This document shows positions 1 through 8,369 of a DNA stretch of 64,000 nt, in pieces. The notes below the pieces were generated by a model. It was given only the letters and a program-made list of their open reading frames with translations. It did no database searches and was not told the DNA's origin. The translations under genes and the position numbers were made by a program. Source of the DNA: Laspinema olomoucense D3b (GTDB lineage: Bacteria > Cyanobacteriota > Cyanobacteriia > Cyanobacteriales > Laspinemataceae); the NCBI RefSeq assembly GCF_025370785.1, contig NZ_JAMXFA010000014.1, positions 42,648 through 106,647 on the forward strand, written 5' to 3'. Every line of letters begins with the position of its first letter. Position 1 is the first letter of the stretch.

Positions 1-200
1 TCAGTGGCAGCGGAGACAACACAGTGCGCTTGTGGAACCGCCAGGGGGAACAGATTGGGGTACTGCGCGGCCATCAGAATTATGTCAGCGCCGTAGCCAT
101 CAGCACCGATGGAAAGACGATTGTCAGTGGCAGCGGAGACAACACAGTGCGCTTGTGGAACCGCCAGGGGGAACAGATTGGGGTACTGCGCGGCCATCAG
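1..200 (+). repeat. Near-identical WD40 DNA repeats, period 123 bp
   Basis: Positions 1-77 and 124-200 are identical over 77 bases, separated by exactly one 123-bp (41-codon) WD40 unit. Identity at the nucleotide level, including synonymous positions, implies recent duplication or gene conversion of propeller blades. Confidence 0.85.
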
Positions 201-959
201 TCTAGGGTCAATGCTCTTGCTTTTAGCCCAAACGGGAAGTATATTGTCAGTGGCAGTGAGGACAAAACCCTGCGTTTATGGTCAGTAGGTTGGAAAAATT
301 GGCTGCAAGTGGGCTGCAATCAGTTGCAGTATCATCCTGTACTGGTAGCACCAGAAACCGATGTTGCCAGCAAAGCAGGGGAAACTTGTCAAAAATATGT
401 GTGGAATCAAACCGACTCGGCACAGTTTCTCGTCCGTCAAGGCAAGGCTTTAGCCCGCGAGGGAGATATCGAGGGGGCAGTTGCCAAGTTTAAACAAGCC
501 AAAAAACTTGATGCCACTCTCGACCTAGAACCCGAAGCCGAAGCGAAACGCATTGCTGTTCCGGTTTTGCTGGCGCGGGGAGAACAAGGGGTTAAGGACC
601 AAGAGTATCAAGCAGCGCTTGAGGCTTATACTGCTGCCCAGAATATCGATGCCACGGTGGAAATTTCTGCCCAAACTTGGAACGAAATCTGTGCGTTTGG
701 CAGTTTGCGCGGTGAGGCGGCGGCGGTGCTTGAAGCCTGCGAAAAAGCGGTAATTTTGGAACCCGGATCTGTAGGAAATCGCGGGTTAGCGAAGGCATTG
801 GCTGGGGATAACGAGGGAGCAATCCAAGATTTTCAGACCTTTATCCAAGGGAATGGTAATCCAGAGGCAAACAGACAGGTGCAGAGTTATATTAATTCCC
901 TTCGCGCTGGGGAAAATCCCTTTACCGAGGCAGAGATTAAGCGGTTGTTAAGCGAATGA
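1..959 (+). CDS. WD40-repeat protein, C-terminal part (5' end outside window)
   Basis: The frame is already open at the first base (codons start at position 3), so the gene begins upstream. It encodes at least two complete WD40 blades of 41 residues (motifs VRLWNRQG, GHQ, SGSGDNT) plus the end of a preceding one, closing with a blade ending LRLWSVG. About 210 further residues follow, mostly helical with a TPR-like look (AREGDIEGAVAKFKQAKKLD and repeats of EAY/ACEKAV type). WD40 arrays act as protein-interaction propellers. In cyanobacteria they often follow a kinase, caspase-like or NTPase module, but the N-terminus that would decide this is not visible. No function can be assigned. Confidence is high for WD40 plus a TPR-like tail. 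Confidence 0.85.
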   Translation, partial: SGSGDNTVRLWNRQGEQIGVLRGHQNYVSAVAISTDGKTIVSGSGDNTVRLWNRQGEQIGVLRGHQSRVNALAFSPNGKYIVSGSEDKTLRLWSVGWKNWLQVGCNQLQYHPVLVAPETDVASKAGETCQKYVWNQTDSAQFLVRQGKALAREGDIEGAVAKFKQAKKLDATLDLEPEAEAKRIAVPVLLARGEQGVKDQEYQAALEAYTAAQNIDATVEISAQTWNEICAFGSLRGEAAAVLEACEKAVILEPGSVGNRGLAKALAGDNEGAIQDFQTFIQGNGNPEANRQVQSYINSLRAGENPFTEAEIKRLLSE

Positions 960-1036
960 GCTTGACCTCACCCCTAAGCTCTAAATTTGCTAAAATAGCC
1001 ACTCAGTTAAAAAAACTTACCTAAATTTATCGAACT

Positions 1037-1306
1037 ATGTCTCTACCCCTCGAACAGTACACCGTGAATTTGGCAGAAACCGGCGAGTTAGTTATCCCCG
1101 AAACCGTGCGGAAGCAACTTAACCTGCAACCGGGGGATTCCCTGACCCTAATTCTCGAAAATGATGGGAGTCTGCGCCTGTTCAGCTTACGCAAATCCGT
1201 CCAAAAAATCCAAGGAATTTTTAAAGATATTGCCCCGGGTATTAGCCTTGCAGACGAACTCATTCAAGAACGGCGTGAGGAAGTCCATCGGGAGCGCGAA
1301 GCATGA
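1037..1306 (+). CDS. AbrB/SpoVT-fold antitoxin (VapB-like)
   Basis: An 89-residue protein with a swapped-hairpin AbrB/SpoVT pattern near the N-terminus: alternating beta residues, then VIPETVRKQLNLQPGDSLTL, which is the usual IPxxVRxxLxLxxGD signature. Such proteins bind DNA at their own promoter and neutralise a PIN-domain toxin through a helical tail, here the charged stretch LADELIQERREEVHRE. The stop codon overlaps the start of the following PIN-domain gene by 4 bp (ATGA), the usual arrangement of a translationally coupled antitoxin-toxin pair. The ATG at 1037 is preceded by an AT-rich leader with no clear Shine-Dalgarno sequence. Confidence 0.85.
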   Translation: MSLPLEQYTVNLAETGELVIPETVRKQLNLQPGDSLTLILENDGSLRLFSLRKSVQKIQGIFKDIAPGISLADELIQERREEVHREREA

Positions 1307-1689
1307 CTCAAAATCCTATTGCAGTATTGGATGCCTCAGCCTTACTTGCTTACCTGCAAGGCGAACCGGGTGCCGATGACGTTGCCGATGCTTTGCTTCA
1401 AAAAGCAACCATTAGTGCTATAAACTGGGCAGGAACTCTCTCCAAACTGGCGGAACGCGGTCAAGATCCTGATACGGTTACCACTCAGTTGAGGGAAGGC
1501 GGTTTGCTCGATAAGGCATTAATTATCTATCCAGCAGACGAAGAACTCGCACGCGACATTGCTAACCTAAGAGTTTCCACTCGTTCGTTCGGTCTTTCTC
1601 TGGGAGATAGAGCCTGTCTTGCTCTAGCATTGAAGCTACAGTTGCCTGCATTGACTAGCGATATCGCGCCTGGGAAAGTCTCAGTTTAG
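1303..1689 (+). CDS. PIN-domain toxin, VapC-like, lacking a conserved Glu
   Basis: A 128-residue PIN-domain protein, usual length for VapC (an RNase that cleaves tRNA or rRNA). The first catalytic Asp is in VLDASALLAYL (about residue 9), the third acidic site is in LSLGDRACLALA, and the last is in LTSD. The second helix reads SAINWAGTLSKLAERG, whereas the family normally has SAVNxAExxSKL, so the conserved metal-binding Glu is Gly here (codon gga). The C-terminal DIAPGK also differs from the usual DRAW. The protein may be catalytically weakened or inactive. It starts inside the antitoxin stop codon. No frameshift is visible. Confidence 0.85.
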   Translation: MTQNPIAVLDASALLAYLQGEPGADDVADALLQKATISAINWAGTLSKLAERGQDPDTVTTQLREGGLLDKALIIYPADEELARDIANLRVSTRSFGLSLGDRACLALALKLQLPALTSDIAPGKVSV

Positions 1690-1720
1690 GTTTAGAAATT
1701 CGAGTAATTCGGTAATTAGA

Positions 1721-1741
1721 GGACAAGGCATTGCCCTGTCC
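1721..1741. repeat. 21-bp palindrome, left flank of the Rpn gene
   Basis: GGACAAGG-C-ATTG-CC-CTGTCC lies 32 bp after the vapC-like stop. It forms a stem with one mismatch and matches the perfect palindrome at 2949-2969 at 19 of 21 positions. The rest of the 1690-1942 spacer holds further short inverted motifs (around 1780-1850, with several copies of a 'ctctgcc' motif) and no gene that I can support. Confidence 0.6.
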
Positions 1742-1942
1742 CTAGGTATATTTTAAAGAACTTTCCCTCGTGTCATGGCTCTGCCGTGACACGGGCATTT
1801 TGCGGCTCTGCCGCCTGTGCGTGGGGAGGAGGCAGAGCCTCCAAGAGCGCATTACTTGGCTGAAGCCCAGTAACGAGATGTATAATTTATGTTACAATAA
1901 ACTTAGAAAAATTCCCCAACAGCATCATCAGGAGGAATCAGG

Positions 1943-2926
1943 GTGAATACCCCAAATGCCAATTACGACCAGCCTTGGAAAGAAGCCTTAGACGAGTATC
2001 TCGAACCCTTCTTAGCCTTCTTTTTCCCGGAAGTTCATCAAGTAGTAGACTGGAGCCGAGGATATGAATCCCTGGACAAAGAACTGCAACAAATTACCCC
2101 CACGGGTAGCAGTGGAGAACGGGAAGGGGATAAACTTTTCAAGGTTTGGCAAAAAAACGGAGAAGAAGCCTATATCTTGATTCATATCGAAGTCCAGAGT
2201 CAAGAAGACAGCGAATTTCCCGAACGGATGTACATCTACCATTATCGGTCTTTTGATATCCATAAAAAAGTGATTAGCCTTGCCATATTAGGATGCGATC
2301 GCCCGTCATGGCGGCCCCACTCCTATAGTTATAACCTCGCAGGCTGTTCCGTCACTTTTGAATTTCCCACCGCCAAACTCCTGGACTATGAAAGTCAATG
2401 GGAGACCCTTGAAACCAGTCTCAATCCCTTAGCCTTTTTAGTGATGGCCCATTTAAAAACCCAAGCCAGCACCGGAAAGGCCGAAGAACGAGAACAGTAC
2501 AAATGGGAGTTAGTGCAGAACCTCTATGAACGAGGTTATACTGAAACCGACATCATCAACTTATTTCGATTACTCGATTGGATGATGACCCTACCCGAAA
2601 GCCTGCAACAAAGTTTTGATACCAAACTCAAAAACTATCAGGAGGAAAGAAAAATGCCGATTCTAAGCAATATTGAACGTCGCGCAATGGAAGCCGGTCG
2701 CAAAGAAGGTCGTCAGGAAGGTCACCAGGAAGGGAGCTTAGAAAATGCCCGGAGTGCGGTGCTGTTAGTATTGAGCGCACGGTTCAATTCTGTGTCACCG
2801 GAACTGAGTGCGCGAGTGAATCAAATTGCTGATATCTTGATGCTAAGTCAACTGCTGCAACAGGCCAGTGTAATCAGTTCGGTTGCGGAATTTGAGGCAC
2901 TGATTCCCTCGGACGAACCGGGATAG
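1943..2926 (+). CDS. Rpn-family PD-(D/E)XK nuclease / putative transposase-like protein
   Basis: A 327-residue protein of the Rpn (recombination-promoting nuclease, formerly 'transposase_31' or 'DUF4351-type') kind that is abundant in cyanobacteria. The PD-(D/E)XK core is visible as DKLFKVW followed by ILIHIEVQSQ (the E-V-Q motif) and a pattern ending in FPERMYIYHYRSFD. A helical region follows with a Gly/Glu/Arg-rich linker (EAGRKEGRQEGHQEG) and a C-terminal LxxLLxxA helix near AEFEALIP. The start is GTG at 1943, chosen because a GGAGGA ribosome-binding site sits at 1931-1936. Palindromes at 1721 and 2947 flank it and a decayed partial copy follows. These genes spread readily between genomes. 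Nuclease activity here is inferred from the family. Confidence 0.85.
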   Translation: MNTPNANYDQPWKEALDEYLEPFLAFFFPEVHQVVDWSRGYESLDKELQQITPTGSSGEREGDKLFKVWQKNGEEAYILIHIEVQSQEDSEFPERMYIYHYRSFDIHKKVISLAILGCDRPSWRPHSYSYNLAGCSVTFEFPTAKLLDYESQWETLETSLNPLAFLVMAHLKTQASTGKAEEREQYKWELVQNLYERGYTETDIINLFRLLDWMMTLPESLQQSFDTKLKNYQEERKMPILSNIERRAMEAGRKEGRQEGHQEGSLENARSAVLLVLSARFNSVSPELSARVNQIADILMLSQLLQQASVISSVAEFEALIPSDEPG

Positions 2927-2946
2927 TAAAGATTAACTAGACTTTT

Positions 2947-2971
2947 CGGGACAAGGAATTGCCTTGTCCCG
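2947..2971. repeat. Perfect 10-bp stem palindrome after the Rpn gene
   Basis: CGGGACAAGG, a 5-nt loop AATTG, then CCTTGTCCCG. The stem is perfect and the element matches the palindrome at 1721-1741. It could also act as a terminator, but no T-tract follows. Confidence 0.7.
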
Positions 2972-3007
2972 AGGCTAGTTTAAATCGGTAAAATCTTAGA
3001 TTAATTG

Positions 3008-3130
3008 CCGATTTAAAAACCCAAGCTATACCGGAAATATCTTCTCGCTAGAACCGGATAAGTGGAAGGCAATTGCCGAATTTTCATGAACGCGGTTATG
3101 GTGAAGGTAACTCTTGGATTATAGGCCCAT
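3008..3130 (+). pseudogene. Decayed fragment of a second Rpn-family gene
   Basis: The DNA here aligns with 2446-2560 of the intact Rpn gene. One frame gives ADLKTQA and the next frame gives WKAIAEF, then a frame change to HERGYGE, corresponding to AHLKTQA, YKWELVQNL and YERGYTE of the intact protein. Stop codons and at least one frameshift interrupt it. No start or end remains. This is a remnant of a former paralogue or of a tandem duplication. Confidence 0.7.
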
Positions 3131-3198
3131 AAGAGACTCTTGCGATCGCCTGACTGAAGATGCTAGAACTGAGATGAAAAGTTTGAGGTTTGACTCGA

Positions 3199-3666
3199 AT
3201 GAGGCTGCTAAAGCGTTTATCGGTTGTTGTGGCTAGTTTGCTCTTGTTTTCTGGTCCGAGTTTGGCGGTTCCGGCTACGAATGCGGATGGGGATTATTTG
3301 TTCCCGGGAAGGCGGGGGAATCGTCAGTTTAATTGGGAGGTGAGCGATCGCGATCCGAATGGGTTAAATTGTCGGATGCCTCGACAATTTCAGGGCGTTT
3401 TTATGGATAGTCTGGAGGTCCCGGAACTCTTACGCACGAATAACCGCCATGAAATTTCTGAGTGGGCTCTTGTGAGACGGTTTCAACGGGGGGACCGATT
3501 GGAGGCGGTGACGGGAAATCTAGCTAATCAGATTGTGTTGCTGGATAAGCGGGGGAAACCTTGGATTCCTGTCTCTATTGAGGGGGGGAATTGTTTTGTT
3601 CGTGCTAATAGTCGGTTTATTGTGCCGATCGCAGAAGATCCAGTGACGTTAGAACCACTGGAATAA
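3199..3666 (+). CDS. Secreted hypothetical protein
   Basis: A 155-residue protein from the ATG at 3199 (a TTG at 3190 in the same frame is possible but less likely). The N-terminus is a classical signal peptide: LLKR, then a hydrophobic stretch VVVASLLLFSG, then a cleavage-like site SLAVPA near residue 24. The mature part has a single Cys (NGLNC) near its start and another near the end (GGNC), which could form a disulfide in the periplasm. I recognise no catalytic motif. It looks like a conserved small exported cyanobacterial protein. Function is unknown. Confidence 0.75.
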   Translation: MRLLKRLSVVVASLLLFSGPSLAVPATNADGDYLFPGRRGNRQFNWEVSDRDPNGLNCRMPRQFQGVFMDSLEVPELLRTNNRHEISEWALVRRFQRGDRLEAVTGNLANQIVLLDKRGKPWIPVSIEGGNCFVRANSRFIVPIAEDPVTLEPLE

Positions 3667-3737
3667 TGGCTGATATCGCCGTCAGGGGTAAGTTTTGGGG
3701 AACATTTCTCGGGAAAAATTGGCTAAAGCTGAAGAGA

Positions 3738-3779
3738 GGAACCCGGTTTCTAATTCAGGGTAAGAAACCGGGTTTCTTC
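3738..3779. repeat. Dispersed inverted repeat (GAAACCCGGTTTC family)
   Basis: GAACCCGGTTTCT at 3739-3751 and AGAAACCGGGTTTC at 3763-3776 form a long hairpin with an 11-nt loop. Related sequences occur at 28790-28834 and 51088-51152. Placed 75 bp after a stop codon, it may also serve as a terminator. Confidence 0.7.
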
Positions 3780-3824
3780 AAAAGATTTTGCGTCAGTAGA
3801 TGCAACGTTTACAATGTCATTGTG

Positions 3825-4196
3825 TTACAATTCGTCTATGGCATATTGTTTGAGTTCCTCTTCTGAGACATACTCTAAAGCCGATACATGAGTGGCAGAC
3901 AGGACGACGGGGGGTGCGACTCCGGCATCGAGGGCTTCTTTCCAGCGAGAGGCGCACAAACACCAGCGATCGCCTGGTTTTAAGCCAGGAAAATTAAACA
4001 GGGGAACCGGGGAACTCAAATCATTTCCCCGCTGTTTGGTGAAGGTGAGAAACTCTTCTGTGACTTGTGCACAGACGACATGAGCACCGTAGTCTCCCCC
4101 TCCGGTGTTACATTTTCCATCCCGATAATATCCCGTCATGGGGGAGGTGCAGCAATTTTCCAGTTTTCCCCCCAGTACGTTGGTTGCTTCTGTCAC
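3825..4196 (-). CDS. DUF2237 family protein
   Basis: A 123-residue protein matching the small, highly conserved DUF2237 family. Recognisable stretches are NVLGGKLENCCTSPMTGYYR near the N-terminus, a Cys/Gly cluster KCNTGGGDYGAHVVCAQVT, and DRWCLCASRWKEA in the C-terminal half, followed by APPVVLSATH. The several conserved Cys residues suggest metal or redox chemistry, but no activity is established for the family. The start is GTG at 4196. It is transcribed leftward and converges on the secreted-protein gene. Confidence 0.85.
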   Translation of the reverse strand: MTEATNVLGGKLENCCTSPMTGYYRDGKCNTGGGDYGAHVVCAQVTEEFLTFTKQRGNDLSSPVPLFNFPGLKPGDRWCLCASRWKEALDAGVAPPVVLSATHVSALEYVSEEELKQYAIDEL

Positions 4197-4290
4197 GGCT
4201 GCCTATTCTCCAGTTGATTTGCATTGCTTCCTAGAATAGCTGGAACAACTAACCCTTGGCAAGGGTTCCGGTTATTCAAATTAGGAAACT

Positions 4291-4515
4291 TTACAAGTCT
4301 TCCAAGGAAGCTTGATAGATACTGTGCAGTAAATTTTCGAGTTTTTCCTCGGGACAGCATTCAATAAGGGCTTCATAAACGTCCCATAATTTAGCGGCGG
4401 TTTCTCCGAGGGTGGGACTCATTTCCCAGACATCTTGCACCCACTCTCGGGGGTGTTCTTCGTCAAAAATTAGCCGTTCTAATAACTGTTTGGCTTCAGT
4501 TCTAGTAATTGCCAT
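4291..4515 (-). CDS. Small hypothetical protein
   Basis: A 74-residue acidic, helical protein (TEAKQLLERLIFDEEHPREW, then EALIECCPEEKLENLLHSIY) with no signal peptide or membrane segment. It has an ATG start and lies in the same direction as uvrB (100 bp downstream of the uvrB stop) and the DUF2237 gene. The composition and clean start and stop look like a real conserved small cyanobacterial protein, but I do not recognise a named family or function. Confidence 0.6.
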   Translation of the reverse strand: MAITRTEAKQLLERLIFDEEHPREWVQDVWEMSPTLGETAAKLWDVYEALIECCPEEKLENLLHSIYQASLEDL

Positions 4516-4614
4516 CGGTTCGAGGGATAAATAACAGTAGAGTATAAGTTTACCAGAGTTTAGGGTCGCGGGATAAGATGGCGGATGGCGTTTTCCACCC
4601 GCCGAACGGTTGAT

Positions 4615-6624
4615 TTAGGAATGACCCACGAGTTTATCCCGCAGTTTTTTGATGCGATCGCGAAATTTGGCCGCTTCCTCAAATTCCAGCTTTTTGGCTG
4701 CTTCTTTCATTTGCAGTTCCAGCTTAGAAATTGCTTCGGGAATATCTTCTAAAGGCAATTCCTGAAGGGCGAGGGTGAGGGAATCTACTCCATCGGCTGC
4801 GGCGGCATTTAAGCGGCGGGAAACGTCTAAAAAGGCCAAAATTGCATTGCTGGATTTCTTAATAATGGTTGTGGGGGTAATCCCATGCATCTGATTGTAG
4901 GCCATCTGAATTCCGCGACGGCGATCGGTTTCTTCGATCGCCAAGGTCATGCTGTCAGTCATGTTATCTGCATAAATGATAGCTTGTCCTCGAATATGAC
5001 GGGCGGCGCGTCCGATGGTTTGGACGAGGGACCGATGCGATCGCAAAAATCCTTCTTTATCCCCATCTAAAATCGCCACGAGAGACACCTCCGGCAAGTC
5101 TAACCCTTCCCGCAACAAGTTAACCCCAATCAACACATCAAATTCCCCTTCCCGCAAGTCCTGGAGAATTTCAATGCGTTGGATGGAATTAATATCGGAG
5201 TGCAGATACCGCACGCGAATTCCCCGGTCCTGGAAATACTCGGTGAGGTCTTCTGCCATGCGTTTGGTTAAGGTGGTGATTAAGACTCGTTCATTGCGTT
5301 TCACTCGGTCTTTAATCTCACCTAACAAGTCATCCACTTGACCCTCGGTGGGACGGACATAGATTTCCGGGTCTACCACTCCCGTGGGTCGGATAATCTG
5401 TTCGATGACTTCCCCGGCAGATTGTTCGATTTCCCAGTCCCCTGGGGTGGCGGAGACGAAGATACATTGATTCATCTTGTCCCAAAATTCCTCGGCTTTT
5501 AAGGGTCGGTTGTCCGCAGCAGAGGGGAGACGGAATCCATGTTCGATTAAGACCATTTTTCGGGCGCGATCGCCATTGTACATTCCCCGAATTTGCGGGA
5601 CAGTGACGTGAGATTCATCTACCACTAATAACCAATCTTTGGGGAAATAATCTAGTAAACATTCCGGGGGTTCTCCCGCTTGCCGTCCGGCCATGTGGCG
5701 GGAATAGTTTTCCACTCCGTTGCAATATCCCACTTCTCGCAGCAGTTCCAGGTCGTAGCGTGTGCGTTGTTCTATCCGTTGTGCTTCCACTAATTTTCCG
5801 GCTTTTTCCAGTTCCTGCAGGCGGTCTTCTAATTCCAGTTCGATCGCCTGACAAGCTGCTTCTAGGCGGTCATCGGGGGTAACAAAGTGACGCGCCGGAT
5901 AGATACTTAGAGTATCCAGACTGGCGAGAATCCCTCCCGTGACCGGATCAACGTAGCGAATGGCCTCGATTTCATCCCCGAAGAACTCGACGCGGACGAT
6001 CCGGTCTTCATAAGCGGGTCCGATTTCTAAAACATCCCCTTTGACTCGGAAGCGTCCTCGACCGATTTCTACGTCATTGCGATGATATTGGATACCGGCG
6101 AGGTCGCGCAAGAGTTGCCGGGGTTCGAGTTCCTGTCCGACTTGTAAAGGAATGGCGGCGTTGAGGTATTCTGAGGGCATTCCTAACCCGTAAATGCAGC
6201 TAATTGAGGCAACAACGATGACATCGCGCCGCTCAAAGAGCGATCGCGTTGCTGAATGTCGCAGCATATCGATTTCCTCGTTAATGGCTGAGGTTTTTTC
6301 GATATAGGTATCGGTGACGGCGATATAGGCTTCGGGTTGATAGTAGTCGTAATAGCTGATAAAGTATTCAACGGCATTATGGGGGAAAAATTGCCGCAAT
6401 TCGTTACAAAGTTGGGCGGCGAGGGTTTTATTATGGGCGAGGACAAGGGTAGGTTTCCCCACTTGTGCGATCGTGGAGGCAATGGTAAAGGTTTTTCCGG
6501 TTCCCGTGGCACCTAAGAGGGTTTGATAGGGTTTTTCTCCTTGGATACCTTGGACCAGTTTGGCGATCGCTTGGGGTTGGTCCCCTGTCGGTTGATAGGG
6601 CGCTTCAAGACGAAAGGGTTGCAT
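4615..6624 (-). CDS. uvrB: UvrABC excinuclease subunit B
   Basis: A 669-residue protein, full length for UvrB, the damage-verifying helicase-like subunit of nucleotide excision repair. It receives DNA from UvrA and recruits UvrC. The Walker A motif is GATGTGKT near residue 39. The beta-hairpin that inserts between the DNA strands is visible as [12 protein letters not shown], and helicase motifs [29 protein letters not shown] and QTIGRAARH follow in order. The C-terminal UVR coiled-coil domain ([19 protein letters not shown]) that binds UvrC is present. The ATG at 6624 gives [20 protein letters not shown], the expected N-terminus. Nothing is odd about it. Confidence 0.98.
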   Translation of the reverse strand: MQPFRLEAPYQPTGDQPQAIAKLVQGIQGEKPYQTLLGATGTGKTFTIASTIAQVGKPTLVLAHNKTLAAQLCNELRQFFPHNAVEYFISYYDYYQPEAYIAVTDTYIEKTSAINEEIDMLRHSATRSLFERRDVIVVASISCIYGLGMPSEYLNAAIPLQVGQELEPRQLLRDLAGIQYHRNDVEIGRGRFRVKGDVLEIGPAYEDRIVRVEFFGDEIEAIRYVDPVTGGILASLDTLSIYPARHFVTPDDRLEAACQAIELELEDRLQELEKAGKLVEAQRIEQRTRYDLELLREVGYCNGVENYSRHMAGRQAGEPPECLLDYFPKDWLLVVDESHVTVPQIRGMYNGDRARKMVLIEHGFRLPSAADNRPLKAEEFWDKMNQCIFVSATPGDWEIEQSAGEVIEQIIRPTGVVDPEIYVRPTEGQVDDLLGEIKDRVKRNERVLITTLTKRMAEDLTEYFQDRGIRVRYLHSDINSIQRIEILQDLREGEFDVLIGVNLLREGLDLPEVSLVAILDGDKEGFLRSHRSLVQTIGRAARHIRGQAIIYADNMTDSMTLAIEETDRRRGIQMAYNQMHGITPTTIIKKSSNAILAFLDVSRRLNAAAADGVDSLTLALQELPLEDIPEAISKLELQMKEAAKKLEFEEAAKFRDRIKKLRDKLVGHS

Positions 6625-6978
6625 AGTCGGATTGAGGGTGAGTTCTTTCCTATTGTAGAAGGTTGTTGAGGCAAATATCTACTTAAAATTGCGATCGCTC
6701 TTGACATCTTTGGACTGGTGCAGGACTTAAACCCAGTTGGAGATGTCACCCGCCCCAATCTGTAGGTCCCATGAATGAAAGACATCGGGGTCTCTATTCC
6801 CGAGAATGAGTTAGACCGCTTCGGTTACTCCTTATTTTCTAGCTTTTTTTTTACATATATGTCGGAGGACAGAGGGCATTTTTGACACAGATTGCTACTA
6901 TGAATTTAAGGCTAAGTATTTAATACTGTAACAATAGGTTAGCCCCTAAAAAACTAAAGATAAAGGGGAGACATTCAG
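6625..6978. other. Spacer between uvrB and csbD genes with candidate promoter
   Basis: About 350 bp with no supported gene, between the divergent uvrB and CsbD genes. A TTGACA at 6882-6887 is followed 17 nt later by TTTAAG, a weak -10 candidate, and by an AT-rich stretch ending in TATTTAATAC, so a promoter toward the CsbD gene is plausible. The gene itself has a GGGGAG ribosome-binding site at 6964. Confidence 0.35.
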
Positions 6979-7176
6979 ATGAGTGTTGAAAATCGAATGA
7001 AAGCCACGGCTAAGAATATCGAAGGGAAAGCCCAAGAAGCCTTCGGTGATCTGACGGGCGACCCCAAGCAAAAAGCAGTGGGTATAGCCAAGCAAATCGA
7101 AGCGAATATTGAACATGGGGTCGAAAACTTAAAAGAAGAACTGGATATCAAGAAAGATCAAGTAGAAAAGTTGTAA
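6979..7176 (+). CDS. CsbD family stress protein (copy 1)
   Basis: A 65-residue CsbD-like protein: MSVENRMKATAKNIEGKAQE followed by LTGDPKQKAVGIAKQ, matching the family core (xxNxxKGKxxExxGxxTGD). CsbD proteins are small, hydrophilic, largely helical general-stress proteins of unknown mechanism, controlled by stress sigma factors in Bacillus. A GGGGAG site at 6964 fits the ATG. A hairpin terminator follows at 7191. A second CsbD gene lies 234 bp downstream in the same direction, so the two probably arose by tandem duplication. Confidence 0.9.
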   Translation: MSVENRMKATAKNIEGKAQEAFGDLTGDPKQKAVGIAKQIEANIEHGVENLKEELDIKKDQVEKL

Positions 7177-7190
7177 GTTAGTCCCCAGCC

Positions 7191-7223
7191 AGGGCCAATG
7201 TATTGATACTCTGGCCCTTTTTT
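7191..7223 (+). terminator. Rho-independent terminator after csbD copy 1
   Basis: AGGGCCA (7191-7197), a 14-nt loop, then TGGCCCT (7212-7218) followed directly by a T-run. Confidence 0.75.
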
Positions 7224-7410
7224 AGGAAAACAGAGAAGCTGGAAATTAGACAAAAGGGGATAGGAATTGGGGTAGATATCCGCGATCCCCGCTAGAAAGC
7301 CTTAAGGGGTAGGTGGAGAATATATCCAATGATAGATGCTCTTACTTCTTTATCCTTGCTAATCTTAATTCAGATAAAACAAGTTACATCACATCAAAAC
7401 GGAGAATAAG

Positions 7411-7593
7411 ATGAGCGCTGAAGATAGAGTTAATGCAACGATGAAGAATGTGGAAGGGAAAGCTCAAGAAGCGTTGGGAAACGTGACGGGAGACCCCAAG
7501 GATAAGGCTCAGGGCAAAATGAAGCAAGCTGAGGCTGAAACCCAACACGCCAAAGAAGATATCAAAGACAACTTAAAAGAGGCCCTCGACTAG
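7411..7593 (+). CDS. CsbD family stress protein (copy 2)
   Basis: A 60-residue paralogue of the preceding gene: MSAEDRVNATMKNVEGKAQE, then NVTGDPKDKAQGKMKQAEAE. The N-terminal 35 residues align closely with copy 1, while the tails differ in length and sequence. It is rich in Lys, Glu and Ala, consistent with a soluble, probably disordered or helical stress protein. GGAGA at 7401 precedes the ATG. A GC-rich hairpin follows 17 bp after the stop. Each copy has its own spacer and hairpin, so they may be separately regulated. Confidence 0.9.
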   Translation: MSAEDRVNATMKNVEGKAQEALGNVTGDPKDKAQGKMKQAEAETQHAKEDIKDNLKEALD

Positions 7594-7610
7594 AGGTTAA
7601 TCTTTGAACC

Positions 7611-7645
7611 GAGGGAAGGGTGGGGATGCTCCCCGACCTTCCCTC
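7611..7645 (+). terminator. GC-rich hairpin after csbD copy 2
   Basis: GAGGGAAGG (7611-7619) pairs with CCTTCCCTC (7637-7645), and the loop itself contains TGGGGATGCTCCCC. No T-tract follows, so termination is only likely. Confidence 0.55.
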
Positions 7646-7859
7646 AACTGTTACCACTTTTGCATGAGTGTGAAGGGAATCTTCACGATGCCCCTGGTTT
7701 AAGGGGGGAAGCGCAGAAGCAACCAATATTTTGTTTAAAGGTTTGTTGAAGGGGTCGGTTCAGAAATTGAAGAATGGGTCTATCAATTCACCCCTAAATA
7801 AACCGGCATTCCGTGATAACGGGCTGGTAAATTACTATAAATTTGGGAGGAAAATTCAG

Positions 7860-8306
7860 GTGAGTCTGTTTAAGCGAGTTCAGAAAGGGTTGACCGCTTT
7901 GGTTTTGGTATTAGTCCTGAGCGTGGTCACCGCTTGTAGTGGAGCAACACCGACGGCACAGCAACCCAACGGCCTCTCACCGTCGGTGACGACTTCGCAC
8001 AATTACGCCCAACTGGAACGGGGTAATACTCAAACCGGGGAGAATTTTGGCAACTGGGTGGTGCGAAATGCCAAAGGACTGGTTCAAGATGCCTATGTGC
8101 GAGACAATGATAAACTCGGGGTGGTGATTACGCCGCAAGTTCGACCGAATGAAGTGCGAGAGTTAGCCCGATCGCTGGCTCAAGGATTTCATCACAACTT
8201 CCCCAATCGGAATTTAAAAGTGATGGTGTATGCACCGGATAAACAACTGATTCTGACAGCGGATTATGATGTGCAGTCCCAGCAGATTCAGTATAAAGCG
8301 GGATAG
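7860..8306 (+). CDS. Putative lipoprotein, stress-cluster member
   Basis: A 148-residue protein starting at GTG 7860, chosen because GGAGG lies at 7846-7850. An in-frame TTG at 7731 would add 43 residues with no ribosome-binding site and place them before the signal sequence. The N-terminus is MSLFKRVQKG, a hydrophobic run LVLVLVLSV and a lipobox VTAC at about residue 26, so it should be lipid-anchored after cleavage. The mature part begins with a Ser/Thr/Pro-rich linker and ends in a compact domain (APDKQLILTADYD) that I cannot assign. It sits between the CsbD pair and another small gene in the same direction. Confidence 0.8.
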   Translation: MSLFKRVQKGLTALVLVLVLSVVTACSGATPTAQQPNGLSPSVTTSHNYAQLERGNTQTGENFGNWVVRNAKGLVQDAYVRDNDKLGVVITPQVRPNEVRELARSLAQGFHHNFPNRNLKVMVYAPDKQLILTADYDVQSQQIQYKAG

Positions 8307-8369
8307 GGTGTGAGGCAAAATTGCACCCGTCTTGACGGTTTATCAATTTCAGTAAATTAGGAGAATAAT

